The translations under genes were made by a program, and so were the position numbers. The notes under the pieces are model-generated. The model ran no database searches. It had not been told where the DNA came from and saw only the letters and a list, made by a program, of their open reading frames with translations. From the NCBI GenBank assembly GCA_022059125.1, contig JAEUWY010000023.1, forward strand, positions 1,922,001-1,986,000: DNA of 64,000 nucleotides, read 5' to 3'. Below, in pieces: positions 10,274 through 22,577 of the stretch. Every line of letters begins with the position of its first letter. Position 1 is the first letter of the stretch. This DNA is from Corynespora cassiicola. Taxonomy: Eukaryota > Ascomycota > Dothideomycetes > Pleosporales > Corynesporascaceae.

Positions 10274-10869
10274 TCAGATTCGGCCGTCTGACAAAACCGT
10301 CTTGTCGGCGTGGTCCAAGAGGGGAAAGTCAGCGCTGGCCCATGCAAAGCCATCTTCCCACTCGGCCGGCACCTCAATGGTCCTGACGTCCTTGCATAGG
10401 GAGAAAAGGTAGACGACTATAACCAGGTAGTCAGCGAGGGGTACTTGATCTGGGGTTGTCTGGCCAGGCATAATCCCTCTGAGCTGGGACTGCGCGTATC
10501 CCAACGACGGGGCGGCGGGGCGGCTGGCTGCCTCTTGGTTGTTGACTGCTGGATGTTAACTCTATTCCATTGCCGATGGGAGAAGACTGTTTGCCTACTA
10601 GGGAGGTCTAGCTCTGGGTGGCCGATGACGAGTCCAAGTAGTTGTATCAATCCGCTGTTCCCCAGGCAGTCGTGGCTTTCCCAGAAACACAGGCTTGAAG
10701 TGCCAAGATTGGACTTGTCTGTTTTTTTAAGGCGGTGGATTTCTCTCAGGAAACGTTCCATGCTTCCGGCGGCGGTCGAGTTGTAGTGCTTGTAATCTCG
10801 GCGACGAGTGATGCCCATGGGGGTGGGGATCTGGCTGTGAGGAGCGGTTGTCTGGGCTTGAGCGTTCAT
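10274..10869 (-). CDS. Hypothetical protein, two exons, ending at a suspicious TGA
   Basis: Exon 1 is 10869-10599 and exon 2 runs from 10548 to a TGA at 10274-10276, giving 181 aa. The 50-nt intron has GTAGGC, a GTTAAC branch-like site and ATCCAG, and joins the two otherwise separate frames. Text such as LLGLVIGHPELD and LADYLVIVVYLFSLCKDVRTIEV resembles the leucine-rich region of fungal F-box-type proteins; no F-box itself is seen. After the TGA the same frame stays open for 38 more codons (WGPEVAVTDDEEGYEIGM and on) to a TAA at 10157-10159, so the stop may be a nonsense change (CGA to TGA would repair it) or be read through. Confidence 0.5.
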
Positions 10870-11708
10870 CTTGGGTGGCTCATGGAGTCTAAATAATATT
10901 TAATAAGAGAAAGATATGGTTCTAAACCAAGCATACATTTAAGAAAGAGTTGGATTGGATCTTGCGGATTGTAAGGAAAGCGGAGATGTGTTGGAAATTG
11001 GAGGACAGGGGGAATACAAAGATCTTGGAACTATGTTCTTGGAAAGTGGCAATTCTATCACATGCAACACTCGATAGAAGTTGATAAAAGTAGCCGAGTT
11101 TCATTGCCTTCCAAAATTAGCGGCTACGTCTTGGTTGTCGGGCCACGCAGGTCGACTCAGCAGACAGGCCATGGGGCCCCCTTTCAGGGACAGTAACGTA
11201 GCATCTCGCGTTGTACCATCGTTATACAAAGATGACTGGATTGATTTAATTTATGTATCTATTTTTATCTACATAAATCAGCTTAACTAGGGTAAATCAC
11301 TATATACTCAGTCCCGGGCCCCCTGAGGGGAGCTGCACTCGCACGCATGAACATACCTCACAGGTTTCCACTGTGCTCTTCACCAAGGGCTGAGATCTTC
11401 TAAGCTAGCAGTCGCGCTTTTCTAATGACTGCACCTGTAATTACCAAAATTTATTCAGCGGACCAAGGTGTGATCAAGTGAAATTCATCCTCAACCAATG
11501 GCAAGCAAATCTAGGACATCCACGTGTATATATATTCAGCGATCAGGCAACTACCTGAAATTAAACCACATAGCAAGTCATGATTATCATATCCTATGAA
11601 AATCCTCAAAAACGCCCACAATGCCGCCCAACCCCATGTCATCTCCGACACAGGCCCTATACCCAAAGCTGCTACGCATCAAATCTACAAACCCAACCGC
11701 ACCCGCTA
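10870..11708. other. AT-rich intergenic region
   Basis: Promoter side of the small minus-strand gene and 3' region of the large coiled-coil gene. No coding sequence or repeat of note. Confidence 0.5.
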
Positions 11709-14700
11709 CTAGAGTTCCCCATTCCTTCGCTTTGCCTCTTCGAGCGCCTTCTTCATCCGCGCTTCCTTGATCTCCTCCTCGCTCAATTCAACCTCGCCTC
11801 CCTTCTGCTTGACCAACGCCTTAATCTCTTCACCATCCTGCTCAATCACGCCAAGCTTCCGTTTAAGCTCCTCATTCAGTTTAGCCTCGCCGGCCTTGAA
11901 CTCCCTCTCTAGCTGCACAATTTTATCCGAGTCCGCATTCTCCGCTCTCGCCTGCGCAATCTCGGCCCCCATGACACTGTTGTTAAGCTCAATCTCGAAC
12001 GTGTTGAAAAGCTCGAGGAGGGACTTGGACGAGGCTCTCAGCCGCTGGAGCGTTTCGTGCGCCTTCTTCAGGACATCTGCCTTGCCGTCTGGAATTTCGG
12101 GGCCCATGCTTCGAATCGCAGAAAGCACACGCTCGATATCTTCCTGCTCGATGGCGACCGCGTGTACGACGACATCCTCGGCAACGCGCACCAATTCGCC
12201 AGCGCGCTCCTCCTTTTCGGACATGGCGCGGACAACCGCCTGCTTTTCGGCGTTTTCGAAGTGGCGTTCTACGGTCTTCATCTTGGTGATATTGCCCGCG
12301 GCATACAGAGGTTGGACTTCGGTCTTCTTGTAGCGCTTGTCGCGTTCCGCGACTGCCTGGACAACTTTCTCGTGACGAAGCTCGATCATGTCGTGCAGCG
12401 ATTTGAGACACTCGAGACATTCACGGGTAGTGTATACATCGGATTCTTTTTCGTGGGCGCCTAAATCTAGGCTCTTGATGCCAGAAACACTGGCTCCCAA
12501 CATGATTTCGACCTCCATGTAAAGGTCCATGAGTGACTTTATGTCAGCTTGCAAGCCATCATAGACCTTGTCAAAGACATTCTCGACATAAGTCTTGTAT
12601 TCTTCGCGGTCTTCTTTTGCTTTGAGCTCGCGCTCTTTCTCTTTGAACTCGTCTTCCAAGTCGCCGATTTCCGCGTAGGAAATTTCGTTGGCTTCGAAAA
12701 GTTGGTTGTTCTCGGCTTCATTTTCTTCTTGGCGCTTGCGGCGGGCATCTTCGTTCTTCCTGCGCGATAAAGAGGCAGATTTCTCCCATGATGTTGTAAG
12801 TTCCTGTATGTGAGCAAAGTCTACTGACGCTGCTTGAGCCTTTTTCCGAATTTCTTCAAGCTTCGGGCTTGGTTTTGGATCGTTGAGCTGGCGCGGTAGG
12901 AGTTCTGCAAGTGCATCTAGAGGATTTTTCTTCGGCGCTGCAGGCTTTGATGCAGGTTGAGGTGTGAATGACAACGGCGCAGGTATCGGTACATCTGAGA
13001 TGACGCTGTCGGTGGATGTAAGCCTGCTGACAGGCGGCGCCGTCTTCTGTGCATTGTGTGCACCAAAGAATATCTCATCATTGTTCTTGCTAGCACCGCC
13101 AATCTGCAATGGTGCAACTGAGGGAACACTGGCAAAGGATACAGACTGTCGGTGGGCAGAGTCTGTTTGGCCGATACTCGGCGGCACATAAGCTTTGTAT
13201 TGCGACTGCGCTGGCTCCTCAGGCGGCGACTGTATCGGAGTTTTCATATCATCGTCGACCGAACTTGTAGGTGTAAGTATCATAGTCGAAGCCGTGGAGA
13301 TCGGCGGAGGGTGCTCATTAACAGGTGTAGCGAATGAACGTTGGGTTGGTACGGTATCGGTGGATATGGGAGGTTTGGAGAGTAGGATAGGTCGTCCTCC
13401 GGGGCTATATTGGAAATCGTCTTGAGATGGTGAGTCTTGCGGCACTTGAATATTCAAGTCCTGTTTTCCTGAAGACGTGGTAGGGGAAATTGGTGCACGC
13501 TGTTCAGACCGCTGGTGTACTATAGACTCAGTTGTTGGTGGTGCGGGAGGTGGCGCGCTGAAGTAGTCCACTCCTCTGATCCCCGACTCCGCCCGTAGGA
13601 AGTCTGTAAATATCTTAATCTTCCCCTCAACTTGTGGTTCACTTGCTTCGCTCCTCAACATGGCAATGTACCGCTCCAACGAGCTGACATACCAAGGATC
13701 AATATCTGGAAGAAGATCGAAGGAGGTAGGCTTGGGAACCTCCTTCTCTTTCTCCGTTTCCAGTTGACGCTTGAGGTCAGCAATGGTGGCTTCATTCGCT
13801 TTGATCACATCGTCTTTACCCTCAGCATCTTCCTTGATCCTCTCAATCAGGGAGTCTTTTTCCTTGTTCAATGCCTCGGCATTGGTAGTGGCTTGATCAG
13901 CTGCGATCTTCATTGCCTCGAGCTGTTCCATGAGTACGTTCTTCTCTCCAGCTGCATGAGCCCTGGCATCCTCGAGATCTTTCTTGACTTTCTCAATCTG
14001 TGTATGCAGCTCTTTTCTCGCACTCTCGATTTCGTCGTGTAAAACAGCTTTCTCCTTGTCAGCATCCGCCTTGAGGCGCTCATATGCATTGTCCTTTGCT
14101 TTCAATTCTGCGGCGTGGTTCAAGTTTTGCTGAGAATTCCAGTCCGCAGACGCATTGGCTTGAGCTTGCTGCGAAATTCCCCAACTCTCTTGATTCATTA
14201 TGGGTCCAGTTTGAGAAGGCGGCTGCTGCTGCTGCTGCTGTTGAAACTGAGAAGGTGTCTGCTGTCTTTCTTGAGAAGTAGCTGGCCAACTACCGTCATC
14301 CATGACAAAGCCTTGTTGAGGTGGTGGAGCTTGCGAACTCTGTATCGGTTGTGGTGAGTGACTAACTGGAGGGGCAGTAATTGCATCGCCCATCACAAAA
14401 CTTTGCTCAGGTGGTTGTGAATAAGGACGTGCAGGGGTTGCAGGCTTTGGCGGAGGTGTGGGCTGGTATGTATCCCTTTGCGATCCGATACTCAAAGGGG
14501 CTGGTTGAGTTGGTGGGCTGGGCCATTCTCCCTGCGCTGAAGGTGGCGAGGGGATTTGAGCTGGAAGCTCTACACTGTCAAGTTGTGCGGGCTGGTTCTT
14601 TTCTTCCTTTTTAGCGCCGAAATATGCCTCATCATCAACTTCCTCCTCGACATTGCCAAAATGTTCCCAGTCGGATGGGCCTCCAGTTCCGAGCGCGCTG

Positions 14701-16485
14701 AATCTAGAGGCATCGTCTCGCGGAGGAGGCTGTGGCACGTTGGCTAACGTAGGTTTGGGAGAGGCGGTCTTATTGCCAGCGCGTTGCGCATGAAGTGCCC
14801 CCAAAGCAATTGAGCTCACGGAACTCGTTCGACCCAAAGAAGAAGTATGCCCCGAGGCAAAACTCATACTATGGCGATTCTGCATAGGAGAGACGGGTTG
14901 ACTCTGAGGACTAGGTTCACTGACAAATCCTGGTGGAGTAGTCCCAGTATGGTCGCTGACCGGTTGAGGTGCCTGGATTGGCTGACCTTGTCCTTGAGGG
15001 TATTGCTGGCTCGCAATCGAGCCTTGTGCCTGATGTGTTGGTTGCCATCCTTGCGATGGAGCTGGTTGTTGGTTGCTGTAGGGCGCCTGTGTGATTTGCT
15101 GCTCTTGCGTATAGCCTTGGTCCACAGGCGGTGTTGGCTGCCACTGGTTTTGCTGCTGTGGATATTGATGTTGCTGTTGTCCTTGAGCGGGCTGTGGGAA
15201 TTGAGAAGGTTGGGGTTGCTGTTGGAATTGATCGTGTGAAGGCGGCTGTGCATATTGCCCTTGTTGCGGCTGCCCATACTGTCCTTGCTGATGAGGTAAC
15301 TGAGTCTGGAACTGCCCCTGAGAAGCCTGTCCAAACTGCCCTTGTTGCTGCGGCTGCTGTTGCGATGGTTGCTGGCTGAACTGCGCTTGTGGCTGGCCGA
15401 ATCCTGTTTGTCCCTGTGGCTGCGGCTGCGGCTGCGGCTGCAAGCCCTGATACCCTTGGGCATAAAAACTTGGGTCAACACTGGGCTTCGTATACCGGAA
15501 CTTCTTGCTGCCTCCTTGAAGCGGCGCATGCTGCGCTTGCTGCCAAGCAGGAATGTCCGGCGGGGGAGGCACATAGACACCCGGCATCGGGTTCGTATTC
15601 GCGGGCATGTATGACTGAACGCCCTGGCCAGTCAGAGATGGCGGTATATACGCGGGCTGTTGTTCATTCGGGCTGAGGACCGTGTTTGGAGGATGTTGAG
15701 CGACAGCAGAGGAAGGGGTCGAGTATGTGCCTGCTTGGTCTGCGCCATAGAGGGACTGCGGGCGACCTTGAGAGGGGGGGAAATACGAGCCGCCCGGGGT
15801 TTGTGACGGCGGCGGAGGCGCTGCATTATTGTACTGTTGCTGTACTCCCTGAGTCTGCGTAGGATAGCCACCCTGCTGTGCCTGTTGTGGATATCCCGTA
15901 TTGGGCTGCGCTGAAGCCTGGAAGCCTTGCTGGGGTTGATTTCCATATCCTTGTTCTTGCCCCCAGTTTGGCTGGTTTTGCTGCTGTTGCTGCTGTTGCT
16001 GGTGCACAGCTGCTGCAAACCCATGGGGTTTCGGTGGGGGCGGAGGTGGGACATCTTGTTGCTGAGCGGCGTACGGGTTCGACGGTTGATTGGTGGGTGG
16101 CTAAAGTGCATGTGCAGTTAGAACATGCCTCCTTGGACTTTGCTCTATTATGGATCATCATACCTGCTGTCCCTGAGTATACGCGCCGGGCATCGCGCCA
16201 TAGGTACTCGGGTTGTATCCTCCAGCGTTTTGTGGCTGACTTTGATTCCATTGTTGAGCTGGAGGCGGCGGCGCGGTCCACTGGCTTTGGTTCTGGGGAG
16301 TGGCAGACTGATATCCCGTGTTCGCTGTGGTTGATTAGCATTGTGCGATACGAAGCCTAATGCTGTCCGGAGCTCTGGCGCATACCTCCGTAAGGCGGCG
16401 GCGGGGGAGGAGCTTGCGCTGTGAAACTCGTCGTACTCCCCGGCCTCTGGTATCCGGGAGGAGGTGGGGGTTGGTTGTAGCTCAT
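11709..16485 (-). CDS. Large Q/P-rich coiled-coil protein, 1,550 aa, function unknown
   Basis: Exons 16485-16386, 16324-16164 and 16100-11709; introns of 61 and 63 nt with GTATGC..CACAG and GTATGA..TTTAG borders. The start is the ATG at 16485 (MSYNQPPPPPGYQ). The first 350 residues are low-complexity Gln, Pro, Gly and Tyr with a run of eight Gln and several QPQPQ tracts. A KKFRYTKPSVDPSFYAQGY block and acidic DWEHFG / DDEAYFG and DEIFFGA repeats interrupt the disorder. A long coiled coil follows (about residues 640-800), then a conserved-looking WYVSSLERYIAMLRSEA helix, and a second heptad-rich half to the C-terminus. No enzyme domain is visible. A prion-like head plus coiled coils suggests a scaffold, for example at the septum, cortex or endocytic sites, but that is inference only. 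Confidence 0.85.
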
Positions 16486-17741
16486 GGTGTACTCCTCCTT
16501 CTGTGTATGCCGTCAGGAAGAGGGGGTTTTACGGTGCAGCTCAGGCGAAGGCCGTATCGTTCGTCGTCCGATCGCAGCTGCGCAGTATTAATAGAAACGA
16601 ACTCGTCAAGACATGCAGGCAAAGCTATTGGAGGGCACGGCAGGATCTACGAAGACAGAAGAATGTGTATTGGGAGGTTTGACTAGATTAGCATTACAGA
16701 AGAACGGAGGCCGAAAGCAAGAGAACAGCACAGCGCGGGCTCGTGTCCCGCCTCGCTGTGAGGCTGAGGGCTGAAGGTTCGCGTTCGTGTTCGGATGGGG
16801 AATGGTGACAAAGCCACGCGACGGCCTGGCCTGTGTCCCGCTTGTCTTCTCCACTTTCGGTGGGCCCTGGTCGACTTGTCGGCACCCGAACACCATATAA
16901 CCATATGCTGGACTTCTGTTCTTGACCTCACTGAGTTGGAGCTGCTCCCTTCAATGATTGAAAAGCAGAAGCTATGGCAATGTAATATAGTCACATGTAC
17001 AATTCCTCTCCGGCTCCACCCTGCGCACAGCCACGCCTCCGGGAACAGTCGCGAGCTGCTTGCTCCCATTCGCTGAACGACAACCCAACTACATATTCAC
17101 GCTTTTTTTTTTTTTACTGAAATATACTGAATCCAAGTTATTTCTGGCCTGAAGATATATTGGGGCCTTCATTGATGCGCCCAAGAAATTACAGATGCTA
17201 GATCAAGCAGCGAGGTGGGAAGGCATAGTACATTGCGGTGGTTGCGACATGGGTACGTACTTGCTATAGATCGGGTGTCTAGGTAGCCCATGTAGTCTGC
17301 AGCACCACTTTCTACCTCATCATAACCGTATTTGAGACCTTCTTCCAAGGTAATATTATCGGCAACCATGACTCATGCATTGGTGACTGGACATCGATGT
17401 GATACGATGGATAAAAGCCAGAGGCGGAAAAGAAAAATGTGTCTGATGATCAATCACTGGGCGATCACAAGTCTCATAAAAGTAAGTGACTGGATATGAA
17501 AAGAGTTTCATAATACTCGAGCAGATTATGCAGGCGGCGTCTTGATTTGGTTGACTCTGTATTCGCCCTTAACCTCTTGGAGCCCAGGTTAATCCCCCGA
17601 AAACGCATATGTGGATGCATGCCACGGTCTTTACATGTAAAAATTACTCACTCCCTTGCTTGAACGATACTCATTAAGATGCATTTTGGTAAGTGTCGAA
17701 AAGACTGGAAGCACTGAAGACTTGAGGTAGAAATGATCACT
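16486..17741. other. Intergenic region with a T13 run
   Basis: Upstream region of the large coiled-coil gene and downstream region of the DUF3074 locus. A run of 13 T lies at 17103-17115. A short minus-strand frame (17369-17169) is listed separately; nothing else is supported. Confidence 0.45.
17169..17369 (-). CDS. Possible small hypothetical ORF
   Basis: ATG at 17369, 66 codons. The first 40 residues are acidic and protein-like (LEEGLKYGYDEVESGAADYMG); the rest is poor and a GTACGT donor-like site lies after about residue 41, so this may be the first exon of a small spliced gene. No partner exon was identified. Confidence 0.22.
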   Translation of the reverse strand: MVADNITLEEGLKYGYDEVESGAADYMGYLDTRSIASTYPCRNHRNVLCLPTSLLDLASVISWAHQ

Positions 17742-18968
17742 TTAGTCGGTTGACCCTCTAGCAGGTGCCATAGACGATGCCTCTGCCTGAGCTGTGAGAT
17801 CGCTCGAGGACGTGAGCATCTCGCTTGAAGCCACAGCCGATGAGGAGTCAGTTGGACCACCAGTGTCCCAGGGAGTCTCGCAGCAAGCATCTTGGACGCC
17901 CCGAAGCAAGTCAGCTAAAGAAGGTGAGTCCCGTGTATAATTACTCAGACCGACGCGTTCTTCCAGGCGAAGGCGAGCCTGAGTGGGCTGTGATTGAGTG
18001 CTCATGGCAGAAGCAGGCCGCTCAGGCGTAAGACAGTAGACTCCTCGGGCAGAGGCCACGGAGCTATTGAGTGTATTGTTTGGCGGGGGAGGGAAGAGAT
18101 CCTCCAAGCCGGATATACGGGAATCAATACTCATACGACGGTCGCGCGGAAGTGAGAGCGAGTAAGAGTCGCTGGACTCTCCATAAGGCGAGCCAATGAG
18201 TTCCTGGCCGTTCTCGTTGTACAGGGGTCTACTAAAGTTTGGAGCCGACGCAGAGGCTACGAGCTGAGAATCAACGGCAGGACGTGGGCGCGGAGAGTTC
18301 ACGAGATCCGGGCTGGTGCTGTCTTGCGAGTAGCGAGATTCAGCACCCTGTGCAGGAGCAGTGTTCTGGTTGCTCTGATCATAGGAAATCAAAGCAGAGA
18401 GATTCTGAGTAGCCGGGCCAGCTTGTGTCGTATTTGAAGAGTTGGTCCGATCATCGAGGACAGACTTTCGTCTAGTAGCGATTGTCCCGGCGATGGAGCT
18501 ATCCACCGTGTTAAGATTCGAAATATGCACACCATAGCGCTTCTTTGTGGGATCTGCAAGGAATGTAGTCTGTGCGGCATGAGCTGCCTCGGCGGCTTGG
18601 GCAGCTTCCGCGCGTTCGAGGATCACGTTCCTAACGTCTTCGAAGCTGGGAAGTGCAGAGACTCTATATGTCAAGGTATGATATGCTATATTTGGTACAG
18701 AATCACCCCTAGTGTTCGCTGGCCGGTTCAGCATCTCTTCAGCGTGAGCATACTGAAGGTTTGGGAGAGTATTTCCATGTGGGAGACGCCTGGCTGTCTC
18801 GTGGCTGAGCTCATCGAACTCCATAATCTGAGAATCAGGCGTTATGGGACGGCCCATGGTATCGGGGGCTGGCTGGTACCGCGCGGCCGATCCATACTCG
18901 ATGCCATTGACCAGTATCTCACCGAGCGGTTGCCCGGGTTTAGGATCGCGCTCAGCGGTGCGAGAGTT
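17742..18968 (-). other. Open reading frame continuing in frame after the stop of the DUF3074 gene
   Basis: 408 codons follow directly, in the same frame, after the UAG that ends the DUF3074 frame, and finish at the stop at 17742. The text is a disordered, Ser/Pro/Asn-rich tail with ordered patches (DPTKKRYGVHISNLNTVDSS, PSFEDVRNVILERAE, SLADLLRGVQDACCETPWD). An in-frame ATG exists at 18857, so independent translation is possible, but the first 37 codons after the stop are equally open. I take it as the natural C-terminal part of the same gene, separated by a nonsense codon, a read-through stop, or an assembly fault. Confidence 0.6.
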
Positions 18969-18979
18969 CTACTCTCGCA
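18959..18979. repeat. Perfect 9-bp hairpin (3-nt loop) containing the UAG of the DUF3074 gene
   Basis: TGCGAGAGT, loop TCT, ACTCTCGCA. Exactly 21 bp, a whole number of codons. On the minus strand the stop codon at 18971-18969 spans the last stem base and the loop. Confidence 0.9.
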
Positions 18980-20208
18980 ACGGTGGGCCAGGCGGGGCAG
19001 GTGCAGGTGGGCTAGGTGGACCACCACCCGAACCGCCATGAGGATCTTCTTCGACAGAGTCGGGTGCATCACCCATTCGACGTGAAAGTTCGTTGACCTT
19101 GTTGAGATTACGGAGCCACTTCACGACTATCGGAACGTCTTTTGCGATCTTACTGGGAACCGCCAGATTCTGGATCCACAAGGGAATGCGGCCTCGGGCA
19201 TTGCTAGCTGTCGCCATTTGCCAATCAACCGTCGAGAGGCGTTCACCAGCGTCATCGTTGGCAAGGTTCTTCCGGACTTTATGGTACACATTCTCAATGG
19301 AAACGTATACTCCAGGAACCAGGTCCTTGCCGTGCTTCTTCTGCTGCATCTTTTGCTTGCCATCCTGGGGGGTAGCATCTGGTGACACGGGGCTGATGTA
19401 CTGCATAAACCGGGTGTCGACCAGTGAGTGGTGAGCACGCTTTTTTACCTTGTTCGGAAACGTCGTCAGATCAACGGGGATTTGAACGATGACGAATTCG
19501 CGAGTCTGCTGGCGTGCAGGCATGGGGACTTCCGGGCCATCTACGTCGGTGGAACTGGTTTCAGCACTGAGAAGAAGCACCGTGAAAACTCGATCATCGA
19601 AAAACTTGGGCATCTCGTGATACAGGTTGGTGACTACTGGAGATCAGCATCATCCATGCAGATGCAGGGACTGGGGAGGGCTGCGGGGAAGGCGTTTGCG
19701 CTGGGTCATGGTTGCAGCACTTACTCTGCATGTTCAGGCCGTGGTAGCCCAGCTCGCGGGCAACAGCGTCCAGTGCTTCTCCGGGCCATTCGAGGACGGT
19801 GTTGCAATCAAAGATGTTGGGGGTGTACTCCATCTCGTGTTCGGAGTGGTCCTGGAAAAGGGCATAGCGGAGCTGGCGGTAAGTCACCGGTTCTCCTGCA
19901 TTGTAGTCGGCGCCATTGAACTTGGAAGTCCTCCCGAACCAAGGATAGCTGGAATCATGGTCGGAACGGACCTTGGTGACCTCGACGGTGTTGGCTTTGT
20001 TCTTGTTGGCTATGTGGTACCAGGAGCCTGCGATGCGGAATTTCTTGGTGCCTTTGCGTTCGTAACGAGGCACCGTCTCGATGTTCTTTGCCTCATCGAA
20101 GACGTCCTTGATGAAGTTGGTGAGGGCCGGGGCTGTTTCCTGCTGCAAGTCGTGGTGGGTGGGGACATCATTGAGGCCAAGCGGGGCCAGTCGGACGAGT
20201 TTGGCCAT
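18969..20208 (-). CDS. DUF3074 (START-like) domain protein, frame interrupted by UAG
   Basis: Exon 1 is 20208-19725 and exon 2 is 19633-18969, 382 aa up to the UAG; the 91-nt intron has GTAAGT and CCAGTAG borders and the join gives NMQITNLYHEMPKFFDDRVFTVL. The protein matches the fungal DUF3074 family, a START/SRPBCC-like lipid-binding fold: GSWYHIANKNKANT, YPWFGRTSKF, LFQDHSEHEMEYTPNIFDCN and the C-terminal DWQMATASNARGRIPLWIQN all fit. The domain fills roughly residues 20-340. A lipid or sterol ligand is likely from the fold but not proven. After a Pro/Gly-rich linker the frame ends at UAG inside a perfect hairpin, then continues open for 408 codons; without the stop the product would be about 790 aa. 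Confidence 0.82.
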
Positions 20209-22577
20209 TCTGGCTGGTGCCGTCTGGGCAACGGACTGATCAAAGCAAGTGAGGGTTGGCAGCCGACACGCGTCGAGGACGTGCGTGTGTCGCGTTGATG
20301 GGGGCTCGGTTGGTCTAGCCGAACGGCTAGCTGGGGTGGCCGAGTCCCCTGCCTGCCCAGGTGTGGGCTATCGGAAGCACCCTTGGTGAGACGAACAGGC
20401 GAGATATGGCGTCGGATGGACGACAGCCAAGCAGAACGTCAAAGAATGGGTCGAGGGGTACAGATGATGAGGGGCTGGGCCAAGTAGCGATGGATGGCGT
20501 GAAGTCGTGGCGGAGGACTCGGGAGGGACGAGCGGTAGGTGAGTGGAATTCGATCGATCCCTCCCCAAGGTTTGGTTGGGCTATCTTTGAGGAAGGAAGG
20601 ACCACTTCACAAGGACGTGTGCAAAGTGCAGTCTCACGGGGTTGAGACGCCTCTGATACGTCCATTGCCGTTCTGGGTAACGCGGCTGCCATCACGCAAT
20701 CCACCCACTGGACGGTGAGGGCAGTCGTGAACAAGTGTCTGCGGTGTGTACGCCGTGGCTCCGGCAGGTAGCTTCGCAGAAGTAGGGCTGGGCAGCCCCT
20801 CGGTGAGTGTTTGAGATGACCGCAGAGTGCTCGAGCCCGCATCGGCCGCTCGAGAAGCCCCTCCACCAGAGCACCCGAATCTCCCAGGCACAATGGCAAA
20901 TACCATCCAGACTCAGCTTCGCGGAAGGCTCGGGATATAACCACCACGTTGCAACCCACGTGCACAACACCCCAAGCCCAACCGTCAACCACGAAAGGGT
21001 CCCCCCATCCATGAAAGCGCGTGAAGCGGTGGCCCACCGAAGGCCCGCTTGAACTTCACTAACAAGCCGCCTACAGCCTCACTTCTCTTGAGAATAAAAT
21101 CCTGCGCCCGCCTCATCCGTCCGCGGACCCCCTCGCCGCGGAAGAGCGCCCCCTCTCGTGCCACGTCCCAAAGCATGCCAGCCCGCATATGCAGCAGCAA
21201 ACCCCTCTCTTCCTCGCATCCCATTCCTGTCCACGAGCCGACGATTCCGCATGGCAGCAGCATGCAGAATCCGCACATTAGCATTTGCTCACGCCGGCGC
21301 CATACCAACGTAATCCCCGCGGAGGGCCATAGCGGTCGGGTGTGAGTGGTGGGTGAGGGCCCAGGGGCAGGGTGCGTAGGCAGAGATCATCAGGGCCAAA
21401 CCGTTGGCTGCTCGCTGATCCGGCCAATTTTAAGCGGTGGCGAATTCGGATTGGGGAGCGTTTGACAGGGCCGCGCTGCAAAGCTTGTGCGGACCTCCGT
21501 TCATGGATGGGGCATGCAAGATCGTGGTGAAAACTCGACACGAAATGCTCCTTTGGGGTGATATGAGGAAGAAAAAAAGGAATGGCGGTCGGGCACAAAT
21601 GAAGCGGTGGGTTGAGATGGTGCGCTTTTGCCGAGTGGTCTTTGCGGTCTGGGTTGCCCATGGCGAAATGGAATACCGACCGATGGGTGTCAGGTCATGG
21701 ATGACAGTGAAGAAATTGACAATGACATGTTCGAGATCTGCATGGCGCATATGGCAATACGTTGGTAGACGGCGAGTGAATGGCTGCACTGCCGGCGGGC
21801 TAGCAAGCCTATGCGCTTCATTGGATGTTAGGAGGCACATGGAGCGCTCGTTGGGAGCTCACACGTATGGATTAGTCTCCGCTTTGGATGTCAAAGCGAT
21901 ACGAGCCTGCGACGCCGTACCAAGTCGTTTTTGGCCAGAGCGATCCAGATGCACCCATCACATTTCACGTGGCCACGACGACGCATTCATGTCCACAAAC
22001 CCAAGAGCTTGGGTATAATTTCCGCTAGCTATGGGTCGAGACAAAAGAGCATGACCATCATCTAAACATTCCTCCATAAGCCATGCTAGTAGAAGTTTAG
22101 GTTGCGAAGATTGGGCCGAAAACACCCGTCTAGACCCCGAAAACAAAGCTGCAATCCTCCCAGTCGCTCCCATTCGACTAAAAAAGGTTGAAAAGCAAGT
22201 GACGCTAACCATGCATTCCAATCAACGTGTATGGGAAAGATGCCAAAGCTTTGTATGAATGAAGGGGGGTGTTTTGCTCCAGTTGAACAATAGTCGCGTC
22301 GAGGAGCAAAAAAAAAGTGTTGTGCAGGGTAACGCGCCAGCTGCCGACTGCCGATCCTGCAGGCAGCTAGCGGTGAATGTAATTTGCCATGCCTGGTGTT
22401 TGGCCTTGACTCGTTAGTATCGAAACGTTACTGCAGTTGTCTACCTGGTTGATTCTGCCATATGGGCGATACTTGCGTACTTGGAGCCGAGGATGGGGAG
22501 TCGTCCAAGAAGAAAGACGACGGATAACTCACCCATCCACCGCCAAACAGCGAGGCCGACAGAGACGAATGGGTGGC
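20209..22577. other. Gene-free region between two minus-strand genes
   Basis: About 2.4 kb with overlapping frames on both strands that have no domains, mostly use non-ATG starts and lack splice support. The first part should hold the promoter of the DUF3074 gene. A 20-nt string at 22441-22460 resembles the 5' end of 18S rRNA but the match stops there. Confidence 0.5.

Noticed and set aside
20327..21037. 236-codon minus-strand frame upstream of the DUF3074 gene
   Set aside because: No domain or conserved-looking text; lies where the gene's promoter should be.
21437..22018. 193-codon plus-strand frame
   Set aside because: Begins with GTG, no domain, no splice context; atypical composition.
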